Shown here in pieces: positions 1-7,634 of a stretch of 64,000 bases of DNA; the stretch's first letter is position 1, and each line of letters starts with the position of its first letter. Made by a program: the position numbers and the translations under genes. Under the pieces are notes generated by a model. It searched no databases and was not told the DNA's origin. It saw only the letters and a list, made by a program, of their open reading frames with translations. The stretch lies in the NCBI GenBank assembly GCA_964635055.1, contig CAZWMT010000030.1, positions 1-64,000 of the forward strand, read 5' to 3'. The DNA comes from JAEUJM01 sp964635055. GTDB taxonomy: Bacteria; Actinomycetota; Acidimicrobiia; Acidimicrobiales; DATDAH01.

Positions 1-632
1 ACCACCTTCATCAGGAACCGGTCGCGCTGGGCCTCGGGCAGCGGGTAGACGCCCTCGGACTCGATCGGGTTCTGGGTGGCCAGCACCAGGAACGGGTCGG
101 GTGCCGGGAAGGTCTGGCCGCCGATCGACACCTGGTGCTCGGCCATCACCTCGAGCAGGGCCGACTGCACCTTGGCCGGGGCCCGGTTGATCTCGTCGGC
201 CAGCACGAAGTTCGCGAATATCGGCCCCAGCTCGACGTCGAACTGCTCGCTGGAGGACCGGTAGATGCGGGTGCCGATGATGTCGGAGGGCAGGAGGTCG
301 GGGGTGAACTGCAGGCGGGTGAACGAGCAGCCCGACACGGTGGCCAGGGTCTCGATGGCCAGGGTCTTGGCCAGTCCGGGCACGCCCTCGAGCAGGCAGT
401 GGCCGCGGGCCAACAGGCACACGACCATCCGCTCGAGGGCCCGCTCCTGACCGACGATCACCTTCTTCACCTCGAAGATCGCCATCTCGAGCAGCTGCGC
501 GGTCTTGGCCGCGGCCTGCAGCGCCTCCTCGGGGGATGTGGTGGGCGCGGCGCCGGTGGTGGAGGGGGCGTCGGCGGTGGGGGCGTCGGCGGTGGGGGCG
601 TCGGCGGGCGACACGTCGGGGGAGGGGTCCAT
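1..632 (-). CDS. MoxR-family AAA+ ATPase (N-terminal 210 residues, gene runs off the window)
   Basis: Read on the minus strand from an ATG at 632, and open to the window edge. MoxR ATPases are chaperone-like AAA+ proteins, usually encoded beside DUF58 and VWA-domain partners that would lie beyond the left edge. The visible part has Walker A GVPGLAKT at about residues 83-90, Walker B LADEINR at 144-150 and the family segment QNPIESEGVYPLPEAQRDRF near the cut end. Residues 1-35 are low-complexity, with a PTADA-type repeat made of three 15-bp DNA units (561-605). An AGGAG ribosome site (complement of 640-644) lies 7 bases before the ATG. Family call is firm; the substrate is unknown. Confidence 0.93.
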   Translation of the reverse strand, partial: MDPSPDVSPADAPTADAPTADAPSTTGAAPTTSPEEALQAAAKTAQLLEMAIFEVKKVIVGQERALERMVVCLLARGHCLLEGVPGLAKTLAIETLATVSGCSFTRLQFTPDLLPSDIIGTRIYRSSSEQFDVELGPIFANFVLADEINRAPAKVQSALLEVMAEHQVSIGGQTFPAPDPFLVLATQNPIESEGVYPLPEAQRDRFLMKV

Positions 633-662
633 CGGGGCGCTCCTGTCGGTTCGAACCTGCGT

Positions 663-676
663 CACCCTAAAGGGTG
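663..676 (-). promoter_or_regulatory. Palindromic -10 region of the moxR-type gene
   Basis: CACCCT-AA-AGGGTG is a perfect 6-bp inverted repeat. On the minus strand it contains TAGGGT (complement of 664-669), which fits the -10 hexamer seen before many genes here. A start site near 657 would leave a leader of about 25 bases carrying the AGGAG ribosome site. The palindrome could also be an operator. Confidence 0.4.
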
Positions 677-766
677 TCGTCCTCCTGGCATCGTCAGGCG
701 GACCGGTGGGCGGCGCGGCCTGGTGGGGCGGGGCCCGGGCCCGGGTGGCACGATGGTTACGTGGGG

Positions 767-1657
767 GTGACGAGCGGGCGAGGGGCCCGTGAGCTGGACG
801 TGAAGGAGGCCGGTCGGCACGCGGGCGCGGATCGCGATCTCGCCGCCGCGGCCGTGTCGGCGCTCGGTCTGGGCGCGGTAGCGGTCGTGGAGCGGCTGGG
901 CGGCATGACCAACCGCAACTTCCGGGTGGTCGCCGACGCCGGCACCGTCCACGTGCGCCTGCCCGGCGCCGGCACCGAGGCCTACATCGACCGCGCGGTC
1001 GAGGCGCACAACGCTCGGCGGGCCGCCGACCTGGGGCTGAACTGCGAGGTGCTGCACCTCGGCGCCGACGGCACCATGGTGTGCACCTTCGTGGAGGGCG
1101 AGGTGCTCGCGCCCGACCGTTTGGCGGCGGCGCCGGGTCGGATCGAGCAGGCGGCCCGTCTCCTGTGGCGGCTGCACACCGGGGCCGGTCCCTTCGCCGG
1201 CCGGTTCGACCCGTTGACGATGATCGAGCGCCACCGCGCCGCGCTGGTCGACGTACCGGACGGTGTCGACCACCTGATCGGCGAGGTCGGTGCCTTCGAC
1301 CTCGACGGGGCGCTGGCGCCCTGCCACAACGACCCCTGGGCGATGAACTTCGTGTGGTGCGACACCCGGGTCGTGCTGGTCGACTGGGAGTACTCGGGCA
1401 TGAACGACCCGGCGTGGGACCTCGCCCACCTGTCGGTCGAGTCGGGGCTGAACGCCGACGACCACGATCGACTGCTGTGGGCGTACTGCGGTGGCCGGCC
1501 GCCGGCCGAGCTGCGGCGGCGGGTGGACGTGCTGCGGGGTGTCACCGACGTGGTGTGGGGGCTCTGGGCGCTGGTGCAGCACACCGATGGCAACGGGGCG
1601 ACCGACTTCCCCACCTACGCCGCCGATCGCTTCGAGCGCGCTCCCACCTGGTGGTAG
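767..1657 (+). CDS. Choline/ethanolamine-kinase-like phosphotransferase (APH superfamily)
   Basis: About 296 residues. It has the LicA/choline-kinase hallmarks: a nucleotide-loop segment GGMTNRNFRV near residue 45, the catalytic loop HNDPWAMN near 186, and the metal-binding DWEY followed by GMNDPAWDLAH near 205. This family phosphorylates choline, ethanolamine or related small alcohols in the cytoplasm, but the substrate cannot be read from sequence. The start is uncertain: GTG at 761, 767 and 800 are all in frame. 767 is preferred because GATGGT (752-757) lies 9 bases upstream, as in other leaderless-looking genes here. It is divergent from the MoxR gene and convergent with mtnA, so probably monocistronic. 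Confidence 0.85.
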   Translation: MTSGRGARELDVKEAGRHAGADRDLAAAAVSALGLGAVAVVERLGGMTNRNFRVVADAGTVHVRLPGAGTEAYIDRAVEAHNARRAADLGLNCEVLHLGADGTMVCTFVEGEVLAPDRLAAAPGRIEQAARLLWRLHTGAGPFAGRFDPLTMIERHRAALVDVPDGVDHLIGEVGAFDLDGALAPCHNDPWAMNFVWCDTRVVLVDWEYSGMNDPAWDLAHLSVESGLNADDHDRLLWAYCGGRPPAELRRRVDVLRGVTDVVWGLWALVQHTDGNGATDFPTYAADRFERAPTWW

Positions 1658-1737
1658 TCCCGCGGGCACGGTCGCCGATCCCGGCCGTCGCCGCCGATAG
1701 GGTCGGCCCCCGACCAGCGTTCGCTCGATGACCCCGG

Positions 1738-2721
<984 letters not shown>

Positions 2722-2727
2722 GGGCTC

Positions 2728-2763
2728 GTTTTACCCTGGCGTTACAGGTCGCGCCGCTACCGT
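2728..2763 (+). promoter_or_regulatory. Promoter/operator between mtnA and the response regulator
   Basis: TACCGT at 2758-2763 lies 8 bases before the ATG at 2772 and fits the local -10 pattern. Upstream, TTAC occurs at 2731 and again at 2742, an 11-base period like that bound by tandem OmpR/PhoB-family regulators. The pair would cover the -35 region, which suggests autoregulation. On the minus strand the same AT-rich patch offers TAAAAC (complement of 2728-2733), 6 bases from the mtnA start. Confidence 0.45.
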
Positions 2764-2771
2764 CGGGTGTG

Positions 2772-3464
2772 ATGCGCGTGCTGGTGGTGGACGACGAAGT
2801 CGATCTGGCCGAGGCCGTGGCCCTGGGGCTGCGCCGGGACGGGTACGCGGTCGACGTGGCGTTCGGTGGCCGGGAGGCGGTCGACAAGCTGCGGCTGAAC
2901 GCCTACGACCTGGTGTGCCTCGACCTCACCATGGGTGACCTCGACGGCCTGGAGGTGTGTCGGTGGATCAAGGGCCCCGATGGGCCCGACACGTCCCCAC
3001 GGGTGCTGATGCTCACCGCTCGGGACAGCCTCGGTGATCGGGTCGCCGGTCTCGACGAGGGGGCCGACGACTACCTGGTGAAGCCCTTCGCCTTCGACGA
3101 GCTGCGAGCGCGCGTGCGCTCGCTGCTGCGCCGCGAGGCTGCCCGCAGCGGGTCGGTCCTCACCGTCGGCGACCTGGAGTTGAACGACGCCCGCCACGAG
3201 GCCCGCCGGGCCGGCACCCTGCTCGAGCTGACCGCCAAGGAGTTCGCGTTGCTGCGCTACTTCATGGCCCACGCCGGCCAGGTGCTGTCGCAGGAAGACC
3301 TGCTCGAGCACGTGTGGGACGAGCACGCCGACCCGTTCACCAACACCGTGCGGGTCACCGTGGGCACGCTGCGGCGCAAGCTGGAGCGAGCCGCCGACGA
3401 TGGCTCCGCACCCATCGAGACGGTGATCGGCAGGGGCTACCGGCTGATCGAGCCCGGCCCGTGA
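2772..3464 (+). CDS. OmpR/PhoB-family response regulator (MprA-like)
   Basis: 230 residues. The N-terminal receiver domain has acidic pair D7-D8, phospho-acceptor D51 in VCLDLTMGD, the conserved LTAR and the lysine in DDYLVKPF. The C-terminal winged-helix DNA-binding domain runs from about 130 to 228 (ELTAKEFALLRYFM, then VRVTVGTLRRKLE and VIGRGYRL). The ATG at 2772 is chosen because the receiver fold begins there. The sensor kinase gene starts 4 bases after its stop, so the two are co-transcribed. With the HtrA-like gene that follows, the order matches mycobacterial mprA-mprB-pepD, an envelope-stress system. The same role is inferred here from gene order only. Confidence 0.93.
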   Translation: MRVLVVDDEVDLAEAVALGLRRDGYAVDVAFGGREAVDKLRLNAYDLVCLDLTMGDLDGLEVCRWIKGPDGPDTSPRVLMLTARDSLGDRVAGLDEGADDYLVKPFAFDELRARVRSLLRREAARSGSVLTVGDLELNDARHEARRAGTLLELTAKEFALLRYFMAHAGQVLSQEDLLEHVWDEHADPFTNTVRVTVGTLRRKLERAADDGSAPIETVIGRGYRLIEPGP

Positions 3465-3468
3465 GCAC

Positions 3469-4725
3469 GTGATGGGCTCGATCCGCGTCCGCCTCACGCT
3501 GCTCTACTCGGTGCTGCTGTTCGGCCTGGCCGCCCTCGTCGTGGCCGGCGTGTACGTGGCGCTGTCGCGCACCCTGGACGACGAGCCCGTGTCGCGCACC
3601 ATCAACGTCACCAGGCTCATGGTCGATCCGTCGGGGCGGGTCATCCGCGAGGAGCAGCCGGTACGGGCCCAGATCAGTGGGCTCGAGCACCTGATCAACG
3701 AGCGGGCGCTCGAGCAGCTGCGCAACTACTCCTTCGGGGCCCTCGGCGTGCTGTTCGTGGCCAGCCTGGGCGTGGGGTGGTTCGTGGCCGGCCGGGTGCT
3801 GCGCCCGATCGGCCACATCACCGACGTGGCCAACGAGATCCAGGCGACCGACCTGTCACGGCGCATCGACCTGAAGGGTCCCGACGACGAGTTGAAGCAG
3901 CTGGCCGACACCTTCGACGCGATGCTGGGGCGCCTCGACGCGGCCTTCGAAGCACAGCGCCGCTTCATCCAGGACACCTCGCACGAGCTGCGCAACCCGC
4001 TGGCGGTGATCCGCACCAACCTCGACGTGGCGCTCAGCGACCCCGAGGCCAGTGTGGACGACCTGCGCGACGCGGGCACCGTCGTCCAGCGCACCGTCGA
4101 TCGCCTCACCCACCTCGTCGACGACCTGCTCCAGTTCGCCCGGCACGGTGCCCCGACATTCGCCCACGAGCCGGTCGACCTGGCCGACGTGGTCACGGAG
4201 GTGGCCGCCGAGTTCTCCGGCCCCGCCGACGAGCGCCACCTCACCATCGAGGCGGTGGCACCGCAGGGCCTCTGGGTGATCGGCGATCGGGTGGCGTTGC
4301 GTCAGGCGTTGCACAACCTGGTGGGCAACGCGGTCCGGCTGGCTCCCGAAGCGACGACCGTGCGCCTGGCCGCGGGGAACGACCGCGGCTGGACCTGGAT
4401 GGCCGTCGAGGACCAGGGCCCGGGCATCCCCGAGGCTGAGCGCGACCTGGTGTTCCAGCGCTTCTGGCGCAAGAGCAGGGACGGCGGCGACGGCGAGCGG
4501 GGAAGCGGCCTCGGCCTCACCATCGTGCGCCAGGTGGCCGAAGGTCACAACGGCGAGGTGCGCCTGGCGTCCGAGGAGGGCCGGGGCTCGACCTTCTCGC
4601 TCTGGCTGCCGGCGGCGCCCGCCGACCGCGTGCCCACCGACCGCGTGCCGGCCGACCGCGTGCCGGCCGACCGCGTGCCGGCCGACCAAGGGCCGACCGC
4701 CGCGGTCGGGTCGCAGTCCGACTGA
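3469..4725 (+). CDS. Membrane sensor histidine kinase (MprB-like)
   Basis: 418 residues from GTG 3469 (ATG 3472 is equally possible). Transmembrane segment 1 is near residues 10-31 and segment 2 near 90-110, with an extracytoplasmic loop of only about 60 residues between them. A HAMP linker follows, then the HisKA box TSHELRNP with phospho-acceptor H172. The ATPase domain has an N box (NLVGNAVRL), G1 (EDQGPGIPE), F box (FQRFWRK) and G2 (GSGLGLTI). It should phosphorylate the response regulator encoded just upstream. The last 35 residues are an oddity: five 15-bp DNA units (4621-4695) encode an ADRVP repeat with no known function. Confidence 0.95.
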   Translation: MMGSIRVRLTLLYSVLLFGLAALVVAGVYVALSRTLDDEPVSRTINVTRLMVDPSGRVIREEQPVRAQISGLEHLINERALEQLRNYSFGALGVLFVASLGVGWFVAGRVLRPIGHITDVANEIQATDLSRRIDLKGPDDELKQLADTFDAMLGRLDAAFEAQRRFIQDTSHELRNPLAVIRTNLDVALSDPEASVDDLRDAGTVVQRTVDRLTHLVDDLLQFARHGAPTFAHEPVDLADVVTEVAAEFSGPADERHLTIEAVAPQGLWVIGDRVALRQALHNLVGNAVRLAPEATTVRLAAGNDRGWTWMAVEDQGPGIPEAERDLVFQRFWRKSRDGGDGERGSGLGLTIVRQVAEGHNGEVRLASEEGRGSTFSLWLPAAPADRVPTDRVPADRVPADRVPADQGPTAAVGSQSD

Positions 4726-4732
4726 GCGCACT

Positions 4733-4836
4733 TATCCTGGCTTTCGGGCGCTCTTACGCCCCCTTTAGGGCTCGTGGTGCACCGTGTGGTCATCAGCCCC
4801 ACAGAGGGTCATCAGCCCTGAAGAGGAACGAGGAAA
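4733..4836 (+). promoter_or_regulatory. Own promoter and leader of the HtrA-like gene
   Basis: TATCCT at 4733-4738 is a good -10 candidate just after the kinase stop codon. The leader of about 93 bases contains a short GGGCG/CGCCC hairpin (4746-4762) and a 12-base direct repeat GGTCATCAGCCC at 4788-4799 and 4807-4818. It ends with a ribosome site GAGGAAAC just before ATG 4838. The protease can therefore be expressed separately from the two-component genes. Confidence 0.45.
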
Positions 4837-4837
4837 C

Positions 4838-6085
4838 ATGTCCAACCCCTGGCCCCCCGATCCGACGGCACCGCCCCTCGATCCCGGTGCCGCGCCGGCT
4901 GCCCCGCCCTACGCCTACCAGCCGGCACCGCCCTATGGACCCCCGACCACCCCCGGCCAGCCCCCCGCGGGAGGGCCACCGCTGCCTCCTCCGCCTGCGG
5001 CGCCGAGCGCCAGGCCGCCCCGTCGCGGTCCCTGGTTCTTCGTGCTCGGCCTCGTCGCCGTGCTCGCCCTCATCGCCGCGGGCTTCGGTCTCGGCAAGGT
5101 GGTCAGCGACAGCAGCGACGACAACGCCTCGGGCTCGTCGCCCAGCCCCGTGCCGACGTCCGACATCAGCCAGGACCGGCCCGCCGACCCCGCCCCCATC
5201 GAGGGCAACGGCGACGAGCCCATCGCCGACGTGGCCGCCGCGGTCGCGCCCACGGTCGTGCAGATCGAGACCCAGGAAGGCCTGGGCTCGGGCTTCGTGT
5301 ACGACGAGTCGGGCCTCATCCTCACCGCCGCCCACGTGGTGGGCACCGCCGACCAGGTCAACGTCCGCCTGGCCGACGGCACGCTGCTCGACGGCCAGGT
5401 GCTGGGCGCCGACGACGGCGTCGACGTGGCCGTCGTGAAGGTCGATCCTGCCGACGCCGACCTGCAGGTGGCCGCCCTGGCCACGGGTGTGCCGGTGCAG
5501 GTGGGCCAGACCGCCGTGGCCGTGGGTAGCCCCTTCGGCCTCGACCAGACCGTCACCGCCGGCATCGTGAGCGCCGTCGACCGGTCGTTCCCCACCAGCA
5601 CCGGTGTGGTGAACGTCATCCAGACCGACGCCCCCATCAACTCGGGCAACTCGGGCGGTGCGCTGGCCGATCGCCAGGGCCGCATCATCGGCATCAACGA
5701 CGCCATCCTCACCGACGGCGCCAGCACCGGGAACGTGGGCGTCGGCTTCGCCATCCCGATCGACACCGCCTTCGCCGCCGCCGAGCAACTGGCCCAGGGC
5801 CTGCCGGTGCAGTTCGGCTTCCTGGGCGTCGAGAGCCGGCCCGCCACCTCCGGTGACGCCGGTGCCCAGATCGTCAGCGTCAGCGCCGGCAGCCCCGCCG
5901 AGGACGCCGGCATCCAGGAGGGCGACCTGATCACCCAGGTCGGTGACGACGACGTCCAGTCCAACACCGACCTGGCCGCCGCCATCCGTGCCCACCAGCC
6001 GGGCGATCAGGTGACCATCACCCTGGTGCGCGGCGGGGACGAGGTGACCGTCACCGCCACGCTGGTCAGCGCCGACGACCAGTAG
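4838..6085 (+). CDS. Membrane-anchored HtrA/DegP-type serine protease with PDZ domain (PepD-like)
   Basis: 415 residues. A proline-rich cytoplasmic tail (1-64) is followed by one transmembrane helix (about 65-88), then an extracytoplasmic trypsin-like domain with triad H166 (LTAAHVVG), D196 (GVDVAVV) and S272 (SGNSGG). A C-terminal PDZ domain spans about 325-412. It would degrade or refold damaged envelope proteins. The start is ATG 4838, supported by a GAGGAAAC ribosome site; the longer upstream reading lacks family similarity. Position after a regulator-kinase pair mirrors PepD of Mycobacterium. All catalytic residues are present. Confidence 0.95.
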   Translation: MSNPWPPDPTAPPLDPGAAPAAPPYAYQPAPPYGPPTTPGQPPAGGPPLPPPPAAPSARPPRRGPWFFVLGLVAVLALIAAGFGLGKVVSDSSDDNASGSSPSPVPTSDISQDRPADPAPIEGNGDEPIADVAAAVAPTVVQIETQEGLGSGFVYDESGLILTAAHVVGTADQVNVRLADGTLLDGQVLGADDGVDVAVVKVDPADADLQVAALATGVPVQVGQTAVAVGSPFGLDQTVTAGIVSAVDRSFPTSTGVVNVIQTDAPINSGNSGGALADRQGRIIGINDAILTDGASTGNVGVGFAIPIDTAFAAAEQLAQGLPVQFGFLGVESRPATSGDAGAQIVSVSAGSPAEDAGIQEGDLITQVGDDDVQSNTDLAAAIRAHQPGDQVTITLVRGGDEVTVTATLVSADDQ

Positions 6086-6098
6086 CCCTGCGCTCCAC

Positions 6099-6124
6099 CG
6101 TCCCGGCCCACCGTGGCCGGGACG
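6099..6124 (+). terminator. GC-rich hairpin after the HtrA-like gene (1 of 2)
   Basis: CGTCCCGGCC-CACCGT-GGCCGGGACG is a perfect 10-bp stem with a 6-base loop, 13 bases after the stop codon. There is no T tract, as is common for actinobacterial hairpins. Confidence 0.65.
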
Positions 6125-6147
6125 GGCAACTCATCCTCCACACCGGC

Positions 6148-6183
6148 CACACCGGGGACGCCTCCACCGCCGTCCCCGGTGTG
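6148..6183 (+). terminator. GC-rich hairpin after the HtrA-like gene (2 of 2)
   Basis: CACACCGGGGACG pairs perfectly with CGTCCCCGGTGTG (13 bp) around a 10-base loop. It lies 23 bases after the first hairpin, giving a tandem terminator before ftsY. No T tract follows. Confidence 0.6.
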
Positions 6184-6300
6184 GCGCGTGGGCCCCCCCT
6201 CGCGGAGGTCCTCGGCTCCTGGGCGGCGGGCAGGGCGGCGACGGTGACCCGACCCCGGGTGGGGACCGGGTTCGGCCGAGTGAGACACCGAGCGCCCTCC

Positions 6301-6306
6301 TAGAGT
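6301..6306 (+). promoter_or_regulatory. -10-like hexamer of ftsY
   Basis: TAGAGT lies 9 bases before the ftsY ATG and no ribosome-binding sequence is visible between them, suggesting a leaderless or nearly leaderless transcript. Confidence 0.45.
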
Positions 6307-6315
6307 CTGGGCCTC

Positions 6316-7383
6316 ATGGAATTCCTGATCATCGCCCTCGTCACGCTCCTCCTGTTGGGTGGTGTGGCCACCTACGTCGCCACCCGCGGCCGCCGCCAAC
6401 TCCCCGGCCCCACCCCGTCCGCGGCGGTGGGTCCCGCCCCCGAGGCGCCCACGGCGGCGCCGAGTGCCGCGGCCCCCACCCTCGCCCCCAGTCGCTGGCG
6501 GGACCGCCTCGGCAAGGCCCGTGGTGCGCTGTCGGGGGCGATCGGCTCGCTGCTGTCCCGCAGCGGCATCGACCAGGAGACGTGGGACGACCTCGAGGCC
6601 GGCCTGCTCCAGGCCGACGTGGGGGTGCCCACCACCACCGCGCTGCTCGAGCGGTTGAAGGGACAGGTCGCCGAGCAGGGCCTGACCGAGCCCGAGCAGC
6701 TGGTCGACGCGCTGAAGGACGACCTGAAGGAGCAGCTCCGGGGTGCCGACCGATCGCTCACGTACGAACCCGGTCGGCCCAACGTCTGGCTGTTCGTGGG
6801 CGTCAACGGGGTGGGCAAGACCACCACCATCGGCAAGCTGGCCAAGCGCCAGATGGGCGAGGGCCGATCGGTCATCCTGGCCGCGGGGGACACCTTCCGG
6901 GCCGCGGCGGCCGAGCAGCTCCAGCACTGGGCCGAGCGGGCCGGCGCCGACAGCGTGCGGGGCGACGAAGGTGGCGACCCCAGCTCGGTGATCTTCGACG
7001 CGGTCCAGCGGGCCGGCGCCCGGGGCATCGACCTGGTGCTGGCCGACACCGCCGGCCGCCTGCACACCAAGGTCAACCTGATGGAGGAGCTGCGCAAGGT
7101 GCGCCGCGTCGCCGACCGCGACCCGGGCACGGTCACCGAGGTGCTGCTCGTTCTCGACGCCACCACCGGCCAGAACGGCCTCACCCAGGCCCACCAGTTC
7201 ACCGAGGCGGTCGACGTCACCGGCGTGGTGCTCACCAAGCTCGACGGTTCCGCCAAGGGCGGCATCGTGCTGGCCATCCAGGCCGATCTGGGCATCCCGG
7301 TGAAGCTGGTCGGTCTGGGCGAGACCGAGGACGACCTCGTCGAGTTCGACCCCGACGACTTCGTCGACGCGTTGTTCGACTAG
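6316..7383 (+). CDS. ftsY: Signal recognition particle receptor FtsY
   Basis: 355 residues. Residues 1-22 are hydrophobic, a membrane-tethering segment typical of actinobacterial FtsY, followed by an Ala/Pro-rich linker to about 60. The NG domain then has P-loop GVNGVGKTT (162-170), DTAGRLHTK, TKLDGSAKGG and the closing motif GLGETEDDLVEFD. It is the SRP receptor GTPase that docks ribosome-nascent chain complexes at the membrane. Its partner Ffh is encoded 251 bases downstream. Length and motifs are normal. Confidence 0.98.
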   Translation: MEFLIIALVTLLLLGGVATYVATRGRRQLPGPTPSAAVGPAPEAPTAAPSAAAPTLAPSRWRDRLGKARGALSGAIGSLLSRSGIDQETWDDLEAGLLQADVGVPTTTALLERLKGQVAEQGLTEPEQLVDALKDDLKEQLRGADRSLTYEPGRPNVWLFVGVNGVGKTTTIGKLAKRQMGEGRSVILAAGDTFRAAAAEQLQHWAERAGADSVRGDEGGDPSSVIFDAVQRAGARGIDLVLADTAGRLHTKVNLMEELRKVRRVADRDPGTVTEVLLVLDATTGQNGLTQAHQFTEAVDVTGVVLTKLDGSAKGGIVLAIQADLGIPVKLVGLGETEDDLVEFDPDDFVDALFD

Positions 7384-7384
7384 C

Positions 7385-7417
7385 CCTCCTTCGTCGGGCG
7401 CCTTCGGTATCCGGTTC
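7385..7417 (+). repeat. Dispersed repeat, copy A
   Basis: This 33-base segment directly after the ftsY stop matches the reverse complement of 35008-35041 with one substitution and one single-base gap. Both copies lie just downstream of a housekeeping gene. At this copy the match ends shortly before the gene remnant at 7429-7563. Confidence 0.6.
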
Positions 7418-7428
7418 GCCGCCCTGGC

Positions 7429-7563
7429 GGCTCCGCCGACCTGCCGAGCCTCGTCTACGACTTCGCGCCGCTGCCATCGGGCACGCCCCTGCACGTGGAT
7501 CTGACGGTCTACGACTTCGGCGGCAACGCCGCCTCGATCTCCGCCGACGACGTGGTGCCGTAA
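7429..7563 (+). pseudogene. 3' remnant of a lost protein gene
   Basis: The frame ending at TAA 7561 reads like a real protein end (for example LPSLVYDFAPLPSGTPLHVD, then LTVYDFGGNAAS). Third codon positions are strongly GC-rich. There is no ATG, GTG or TTG before GTG 7495, and upstream the frame runs into the dispersed repeat and the ftsY stop. I read it as the tail of a decayed gene, perhaps a secreted beta-sandwich protein, cut at the repeat. It could also be chance coding-like sequence. Confidence 0.4.
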
Positions 7564-7619
7564 GGGTCGGAGGTGGCGGGCCGCCTGAGGTCGTCCCGCT
7601 GACCGCCGTCACGCGCCGG

Positions 7620-7625
7620 TAGGAT
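7620..7625 (+). promoter_or_regulatory. -10-like hexamer of ffh
   Basis: TAGGAT lies 9 bases before the ffh ATG, with no ribosome-binding sequence between. Transcription would start at or very near the start codon. Confidence 0.5.
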
Positions 7626-7634
7626 CATCGGTTC

